A stretch of 64,000 bases of DNA from Streptacidiphilus fuscans (GTDB taxonomy: Bacteria > Actinomycetota > Actinomycetes > Streptomycetales > Streptomycetaceae): NCBI RefSeq assembly GCF_015690355.1, contig NZ_JADPRT010000005.1:202503-266502 (forward strand), read 5' to 3'. Made by a program: the position numbers and the translations under genes. Of this stretch, positions 59,229 through 64,000 are shown in pieces; the stretch's first letter is position 1; each line of letters begins with the position of its first letter. The notes beneath the pieces were generated by a model. It was given only the letters and a program-made list of their open reading frames with translations. It was not told where the DNA came from and made no database searches.

Positions 59229-59264
59229 GCCGGAGCCACTGCCCGTGCGGGCGGTGGCTCCGGC
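59229..59264. terminator. Bidirectional 11-bp hairpin terminator
   Basis: GCCGGAGCCAC (59229-59239) and GTGGCTCCGGC (59254-59264), perfect, with inner GCCC/GGGC pairing, between the convergent GH3 and CHAP genes. Confidence 0.8.
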
Positions 59265-59278
59265 CTTGACGAGGACGG

Positions 59279-61633
59279 TCAGGCGCAGTTGTACGCGCCG
59301 CTGGTGCTGGATCCGACCACGACGTCGGCCAGACCGCCGAGCGCTTCGAGGTGGACCGCGTTGACGGTCAGGCCGTGGTCCGCGCCGGGAGTGGGCAGCT
59401 GCTCGTTGATGACCAGCTTTGCCCCGCCGGCAAGGTCGATCACGCTGTTCGGCGCGGTCGGCACGGTGACCGGAACGCCCGCGATGGTCAGCGTCAGCGT
59501 GGCGCTGCCGTGCGAGCCGGTGCAGGAACTGACCGACGTCGAGGTGACGCCGCCGATGCCGATCACCGGCAGGCCCGGCAGACCGATCGTGGTCTGCTGC
59601 AGCGACGCGGTCGTCGTCTCCGTGCCCGGGTTCAGCGTCGTCGTCGCGTCGGCGCACAGCGCTGCCGCGTTGATCACCAGGACGCTGACCGTCGCCGTGC
59701 ACGGCGGCGCGACCTTGCCCGCCTGCGCGGTGCGGACCGGGCCGGTGTCCGGCGTCGGCGGGATCTGCAGCGCCAGCAGCAACGCGTTGACCTGCGCGGA
59801 CAGGCCGAACGCCCGCCCGGTGAAGTACTCCAGCCGGGCCGTCGCGGGGCCAGTGGCGGGAACGTAGTACCCGTCACCGGCGAAGGTCGCGGTGACCGGC
59901 AGAGTGGCAGTGTCGTTGAGCGGCTGGTTCAGCCTCGGGACTGTGCACGACGCAGTGCCGGACGCGTCGGTGGTACCGGTGCAGCTCTGCTGCGTGGTGC
60001 CGCTGCCGATCACGATGCTCACTGTGCGCCCGGCGATCGGCGTCGCGCCGTCCTCCTTCAGGACGCCTTCGAGCGTCGCCGGGACGCCGTTGGCGAAGTG
60101 CGTCGGCCCGGTGTAGGCGAGGGTGGTCTCCTCGCGGTTGACGGTGAACGGCGTGCTCGCGTGGCTCGGCAGTATCTGGGCGGTGCCCGGGTAGGTGGCC
60201 GTCACCGTTGTCTCGCCGGCCGCCTGACCTGGCGTCAGTTGGCAACTGGCCGAGCCGCCGGCGTCAGTGTTCGCCGAACACGTCTGGCCAGGCCCTCCGC
60301 TGCCCAGCGCGAACGAGACGGGCGCGCCGGCGACGGGGCTGCCGTCGCTGGTGAGCGTCGCCGACGCGGTGAAGGCGTCGTGGTAGTCGGCGGTCTTCGC
60401 ACCGGTGTACGTCAGCGTGGACGGCTTGGGCCCCTGCGGCACGGTGAAGCTGATGGGCGCCGAAGTACCGGTCACCCCAGCGGCGTTGGTCCCGTCGGCG
60501 GTGAGCTGGTGCGTCCCCGGCGTCAGCAGGTTCGCCGGGATCGGCCAGGAAGGCACCTTGGCGCTGCTACCTGTGTGCTTGACCGGGTCCAGACTCCACG
60601 CGTACCCGGGCGCGGTCGACCCCGACGGCGGTCCGACGAGACTTCCCTGGCCGGGACCGTCGGTTCCGGCGACGGGAGTGCCGTCGATGGAGTAGTGCTC
60701 GTGGGTCAGGTTCTGCTTCCCGGCGGCGTTGTTGTTGTCCACGCTGACGGAGAGCGAGACCGGTCCGGTCAGGGACTGCCCGTTGCTGATCCCGTGCACG
60801 GTCAGCGCGGGCGCTCCGGTCGGCGGGGGCGGGGGCGGCGTACCGGCCGGGTCGTGGAGCCAGTCGACGCCTTTCATTCCGGGCAGCGGCTGGACGACGC
60901 CATTGGTGACCGTGATGGTGTTGAGGCCACTCGGGTTGTAGTTCTCGTCCATCACCGTGAGCTTCGCGGAGTGGCTCCGGTCGTAGGTCGCCGAGATGAC
61001 GATACCGACGTGGCCGTCACCGTTGTTCGCGCTGATGTAGCCGGAGGCGATGACGTCGCCCACCTGCGGCAACTCGGCGGGCGAATAGGGCTGGTTCTGC
61101 CCGTACATGACGAGCTTCTGGCCGCTGTTCTTGTCGATGTGGCCGTTGTAGCTCTGGGGGAACCACTTGGCATGGATGACCGACTGGACCGGGACGCCCC
61201 AGGCCAGAAGTGCGTATCGAGTGGCGAGTTCCACGCACTGGAACTCGCTGACCGCCGGCCCCCCGCCGGGGAAGGTCACCGTGGCCTTGGTCCCGACCGA
61301 CTTGCCGTTGATCCAGTCGCCGCAGGCGATCAACCCGTCCCAGGAGGTCAGCTCGTGCTCGCCCTGGGCGCGCCGGCTGTCACACATGCCTTCCCACCAC
61401 GACGGCATCGGGAAGGTGCCGTGAACGGCCCTCTGCGTCGCCTTGGACGCGGCCGGTATCGCGTGCGTCGCTCTGCTCACCGTCGATGCCTTCGTCGCCG
61501 CGACGGCGTGGCCCCCGCCCACGGCTGCCGCCGTCGTCGCGGCCTGGCTCGGCGAGCCGGCTAACGCGATCGCCGCGGCGACGAGCCCGACCGCGAATCT
61601 CGTGCCGCGGGCTGTTGTTGCTGATGCGCTCAC
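59279..61633 (-). CDS. Secreted CHAP-domain protein with Ig-like repeats and choice-of-anchor P domain
   Basis: A 784-residue exported wall protein, GTG at 61633 (GAGAAG upstream). Signal: VGLVAAAIALAGSPSQA. The CHAP amidase/endopeptidase domain spans about 90-240: FQCVELATRY (Cys133) and GDGHVGIVISA (His208), with a following MDENYN. A Pro linker leads into three or more Ig-like beta modules (TLTYTGAKTADYH, TTLAYTGPTHFANG) and a C-terminal domain ending VVVGSSTSGAYNCA, as in 'choice-of-anchor P' proteins. It may hydrolyse peptidoglycan stem peptides and carry an adhesion or anchoring module. Confidence 0.88.
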   Translation of the reverse strand: MSASATTARGTRFAVGLVAAAIALAGSPSQAATTAAAVGGGHAVAATKASTVSRATHAIPAASKATQRAVHGTFPMPSWWEGMCDSRRAQGEHELTSWDGLIACGDWINGKSVGTKATVTFPGGGPAVSEFQCVELATRYALLAWGVPVQSVIHAKWFPQSYNGHIDKNSGQKLVMYGQNQPYSPAELPQVGDVIASGYISANNGDGHVGIVISATYDRSHSAKLTVMDENYNPSGLNTITVTNGVVQPLPGMKGVDWLHDPAGTPPPPPPTGAPALTVHGISNGQSLTGPVSLSVSVDNNNAAGKQNLTHEHYSIDGTPVAGTDGPGQGSLVGPPSGSTAPGYAWSLDPVKHTGSSAKVPSWPIPANLLTPGTHQLTADGTNAAGVTGTSAPISFTVPQGPKPSTLTYTGAKTADYHDAFTASATLTSDGSPVAGAPVSFALGSGGPGQTCSANTDAGGSASCQLTPGQAAGETTVTATYPGTAQILPSHASTPFTVNREETTLAYTGPTHFANGVPATLEGVLKEDGATPIAGRTVSIVIGSGTTQQSCTGTTDASGTASCTVPRLNQPLNDTATLPVTATFAGDGYYVPATGPATARLEYFTGRAFGLSAQVNALLLALQIPPTPDTGPVRTAQAGKVAPPCTATVSVLVINAAALCADATTTLNPGTETTTASLQQTTIGLPGLPVIGIGGVTSTSVSSCTGSHGSATLTLTIAGVPVTVPTAPNSVIDLAGGAKLVINEQLPTPGADHGLTVNAVHLEALGGLADVVVGSSTSGAYNCA

Positions 61634-62060
61634 TGCTTCTCTTCCCCTTGTCAGCGTCCGTTCGTGAACAGCGGCGGTGACAAGGCAGGAAAGACAGGAA
61701 GAGTCCACACCTCCGGCCGTGCGCCCCCGCAGTGCTCGGCCCGATTCCGGGCAAACCAGACCGTACGGCGACCCCGGGTGGGGCGGAAGGACCGGTTTGC
61801 ACGGTGAAGCGCCGCCTCCGGTACCGAACTGCACAGCGAGCCCAGAGGGAATGCACAGGGATTCTGACGGCGTGTCACATACGCCTCACGGCGCTCCGCG
61901 CGACCCGCACGCCCCTCCCCCACCAGGCACTCAGCACATCTCCCGACGCCGCCACCGTGATGACCGACCCATGGGTCTCCTCGCTGCTCAGCACCCGGTA
62001 CCTTGGGCGCTTCAGGTCGCCGTCCGTCTACGCGGCCTATGCGCAAGGGGGGTTCCACCC
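61634..62060. other. Divergent intergenic region without recognised gene
   Basis: 427 bases between the CHAP gene and the PAF-acetylhydrolase-like gene. I searched by eye for a c-di-AMP (ydaO) riboswitch and saw no convincing match. Several hairpins are possible in this GC-rich DNA, none clear. AGGGGGG precedes the ATG at 62061. Confidence 0.45.
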
Positions 62061-63464
62061 ATGTCAGTTTCCCGAACAAGAAGACGCCGCCTGACCGCCC
62101 GCGCCGCCGGCACGGTCGGCGCCATGGCGCTCGTCCTGGGCGCCACCATGGCGCCCGCCGGGGCGGCCACGCCGCACACCGGAAAGCCGCACACCGGCAA
62201 GGGGTCCGGCGCCGTCGTCCCGGACGCGCCGATGACCGACAGCGCCGGCGGTCCCGTGGGCGGCCCGGCCGACGACACCGCCGTCGCCCGGGCGCAGGCC
62301 GCCGCCAACGGCGGCAGCACACAGGGCGGTACGGCGGGCCTGCCGCACGTGCATGCGGGCCCGGTGGGCAGCAACGTCGTCCGGTCGGTCACGCCGGTGA
62401 TCCCGGCCCCGACCGGCCCGTACCAGGTCGGCACGGTCAACCTGCACCTGGTCGACAAGACCCGCTACGACCCGTGGGTTCCGACCTACCCGCCGCGCGA
62501 GCTGATGGTCCAGCTCTGGTATCCCACCGTGGCGGCCACCGGCCATCAACTCGCGCCCTGGCTGCAGTCCCTGGCGGGCAGTCACTTCCTGCAGAGCTGG
62601 AAGGTCAAGCCCGGCACGGTCACCCTGCCGACGACGGCCGGGCATCTCGGCGCGCCGGTGGACACCAAGTTGGGCAAGCTGCCGGTGGTGCTCTACTCGA
62701 CCGGTTTCCACTCGGACCGCTCGCAGGGCACGACGCTCGCCGAGGACCTGGCCAGCCGCGGCTTCCTGGTGGTCGAGATCGACAGCACCCACGACGCCGA
62801 GGAGGTGCAGTTCCCGGGCAACCGCCTGGAGTTGGAGACGGCGGCGAGCGCCAAGTACACGCTCACCGTCCGCTCGGCCGACGCCAAGTTCGTCGTCAAC
62901 GAGCTGGCCCTGATCGCCAAGGGCACCGACCCGGACGTCGACCACGCTCCGCTCCCCGCAGGCCTGGCGGGCGACATCGACATGTCGCGGATCGGCATGT
63001 TCGGCTGGTCGCTCGGCGGCCCGACAGTGATGGACGCGATGGCGCTGGACCCACGGATCGCCGCGGGCGCGGACCTCGACGGCGAGCTCTACGGCCCGGT
63101 CCTGTCGCAGAACCTCAAGCGGCCGATCCTGCTCTTCGGCGCGTCGTACCACGACCGTCGCGAGGACGGGAGCTGGGCGACCTTCTGGGCGCACCAGACC
63201 GGACCGCGTTACGAGTTGAAGCTGGCGGGCACCCAGCACCTGACGTTCAGCGACTACGCGATCATGTTCGGCCAGGCCGGTGCCCAGTTCGGCCTCAAGC
63301 CCGCCCAGATCCAGGCGGACCTCGGCACGCTCAACCTCAACCGCGCCTTCCTCATCGAGCGCACCTACCTGGCCGCGTACTTCGACGTGGCCCTGCACAT
63401 CACCAACAACCCGCTGATGAACGGGCCCTCCAAGAGCTTCCCGGAGATCTCGTTCATCCGCTGA
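62061..63464 (+). CDS. Secreted alpha/beta hydrolase, PAF-acetylhydrolase-like
   Basis: A 467-residue exported hydrolase. AGGGGGG precedes the ATG; the signal peptide is RRRRLTARAAGTVGAMALVLGATMAPAGA in outline. The PAF-AH-type core has the oxyanion region VVLYSTGFHSDRSQG, the elbow GWSLGG (Ser317), Asp in ADLDG and a late His in GTQHLTFSDY. The N-terminal ~80 residues are Gly/Thr-rich and low complexity (TPHTGKPHTGKGSG). Such enzymes release short acyl chains from phospholipids or hydrolyse polyester/drug esters. Secretion points to extracellular lipid or ester use. Confidence 0.9.
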   Translation: MSVSRTRRRRLTARAAGTVGAMALVLGATMAPAGAATPHTGKPHTGKGSGAVVPDAPMTDSAGGPVGGPADDTAVARAQAAANGGSTQGGTAGLPHVHAGPVGSNVVRSVTPVIPAPTGPYQVGTVNLHLVDKTRYDPWVPTYPPRELMVQLWYPTVAATGHQLAPWLQSLAGSHFLQSWKVKPGTVTLPTTAGHLGAPVDTKLGKLPVVLYSTGFHSDRSQGTTLAEDLASRGFLVVEIDSTHDAEEVQFPGNRLELETAASAKYTLTVRSADAKFVVNELALIAKGTDPDVDHAPLPAGLAGDIDMSRIGMFGWSLGGPTVMDAMALDPRIAAGADLDGELYGPVLSQNLKRPILLFGASYHDRREDGSWATFWAHQTGPRYELKLAGTQHLTFSDYAIMFGQAGAQFGLKPAQIQADLGTLNLNRAFLIERTYLAAYFDVALHITNNPLMNGPSKSFPEISFIR

Positions 63465-63530
63465 CCCGACCGTCGGCGGCGGCTGCTCCTCGCTCCAGCT
63501 CGCCCTAGCGCCTCGTGCCAGGGCCTCGCG

Positions 63531-64000
63531 CTAGCGAAGATCGGCCGCCGCCGCACGGAGCTCGTCGAACGCCGCCCGCGTGAGGTCCGCCAGCTCGCCC
63601 GGGTCCTCGTCCCGGCTGGGGTCGGCCCAGCGGGCGTAGCCGATCCCGAACGCGAGCACGCCGAGTCCGGCCGCCACCTGCGCCGTCGACTCCGCCACGC
63701 CCCGCTTCTTCAACGCGTCCACCATCGCCGCGGCCATGCCCATGCTCTTCAGCGCGTTGCGCCGCTGAAGCTCCTCGTTCGCCTCGATCGCCGCGTGCAG
63801 CAACGGGCTGAGCTCGCGGTTGAACGCCGTCATCTCGCCCGACGCCCGCTCCAGACCGGCCGCGACCGCTGTCAGCGGCGTCGCGTCCGCAGGGGCAGCG
63901 TCGATGCCCTCGGCCAGCAGGCGACTGAGCGTCGCCTGCCCCGCGGTGAGGATCTCGCGCTTGTCGGCGAAGTGGCGGAAGAACGTGCTGCGGGTGAGCT
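63531..64000 (-). CDS. TetR-family regulator (partial, N-terminus beyond window)
   Basis: The window ends inside this gene. From the edge the minus strand reads LTRSTFFRHFADKREILTAGQATLS, the second half of a TetR helix-turn-helix with a typical recognition helix. It continues through a regulatory C-terminal domain (LERASGEMTAFNRELSPLLHAAIEANEELQRRNALKSMGMAAAMVDALKKRG) to a stop at 63531. Only the first 35-40 residues are missing. It is convergent with the secreted hydrolase gene. Confidence 0.88.
   Translation of the reverse strand, partial: LTRSTFFRHFADKREILTAGQATLSRLLAEGIDAAPADATPLTAVAAGLERASGEMTAFNRELSPLLHAAIEANEELQRRNALKSMGMAAAMVDALKKRGVAESTAQVAAGLGVLAFGIGYARWADPSRDEDPGELADLTRAAFDELRAAAADLR

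Noticed and set aside
57830..59239. Long open frame antisense to the GH3 gene
   Set aside because: The translation is low-complexity Arg/Gly/Pro-rich without motifs, and mirrors the third-position GC bias of the plus-strand GH3 gene, so it is an antisense shadow.
61634..62060. c-di-AMP (ydaO) riboswitch before the CHAP wall-hydrolase gene
   Set aside because: Wall hydrolases in actinomycetes often carry one, but I could not align the conserved GGGAACC and GGUGAAUC blocks on either strand.

Overview
The window is high-GC DNA (GC-rich third codon positions, many GTG starts, almost no AT-rich stretches) with Streptomycetales-type gene content: LAL/LuxR, TetR, MarR and ArsR regulators, a PAS-GAF-PP2C phosphatase, F420-type nitroreductase, acyl-CoA dehydrogenases, a P450 and many secreted proteins. 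It looks like a chromosomal accessory or arm region of a Streptomyces, Kitasatospora, Streptacidiphilus or Catenulispora relative. No rRNA, tRNA, CRISPR array or intact mobile element was seen.

1-15.2 kb is a secreted-protein island. A 2182-residue WapA-like RHS protein with a possible nuclease tip (minus strand) faces a 1658-residue exported protein that has a degenerate SGNH-esterase fold and a LamG domain. Then come a secreted WTW-motif beta-propeller, a LysM-L,D-transpeptidase and a transglycosylase-like protein cut short by an IS110 remnant. Perfect GC hairpins separate several of these genes. 15.3-16.6 kb is a tightly overlapping CrcB-DUF190-CrcB fluoride-export operon.

16.8-38.3 kb is metabolic and regulatory. 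It holds a methyltransferase, a Ser/Pro/Thr-rich lipoprotein, an ATP-grasp-like protein, a Tat-exported metallo-beta-lactamase-fold protein, a 933-residue LAL regulator, several SDR-regulator pairs, a MarR-hydrolase pair, an acyl-CoA dehydrogenase pair and an ArsR-P450 pair. Many divergent promoters contain clear inverted repeats, so probable operators can be assigned to individual regulators. 38.3-39.2 kb is a small operon of a wHTH/sigma-like DNA-binding protein and a Clp N-domain protein, with a near-consensus promoter that predicts leaderless mRNA.

39-49 kb is a patchwork of small genes and gene fragments: two GNAT pieces, one cut by an IS21-like end; a truncated anti-sigma-type ATPase next to a YrhB/Imm35-like protein; an XRE-TPR regulator overlapping a flavoprotein; and NUDIX, HAD, metallophosphoesterase, cupin and GlxA/AraC genes. 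49-53 kb has an aldo/keto reductase, an SDR-TetR pair and an HIBCH-type hydratase/hydrolase that carries the scar of a deleted acyl-CoA dehydrogenase.

53.1-54.05 kb encodes the most striking protein in the window. It joins an 'AGNAAV' leader, typical of proteins associated with contractile injection systems, to a protein-glutaminase (deamidase) domain with an apparently intact Cys-His-Asp triad. The window ends with a PP2C regulator, an AI-2E family permease, and exported GH3, CHAP-Ig and PAF-acetylhydrolase-like proteins, then a TetR gene running off the edge.
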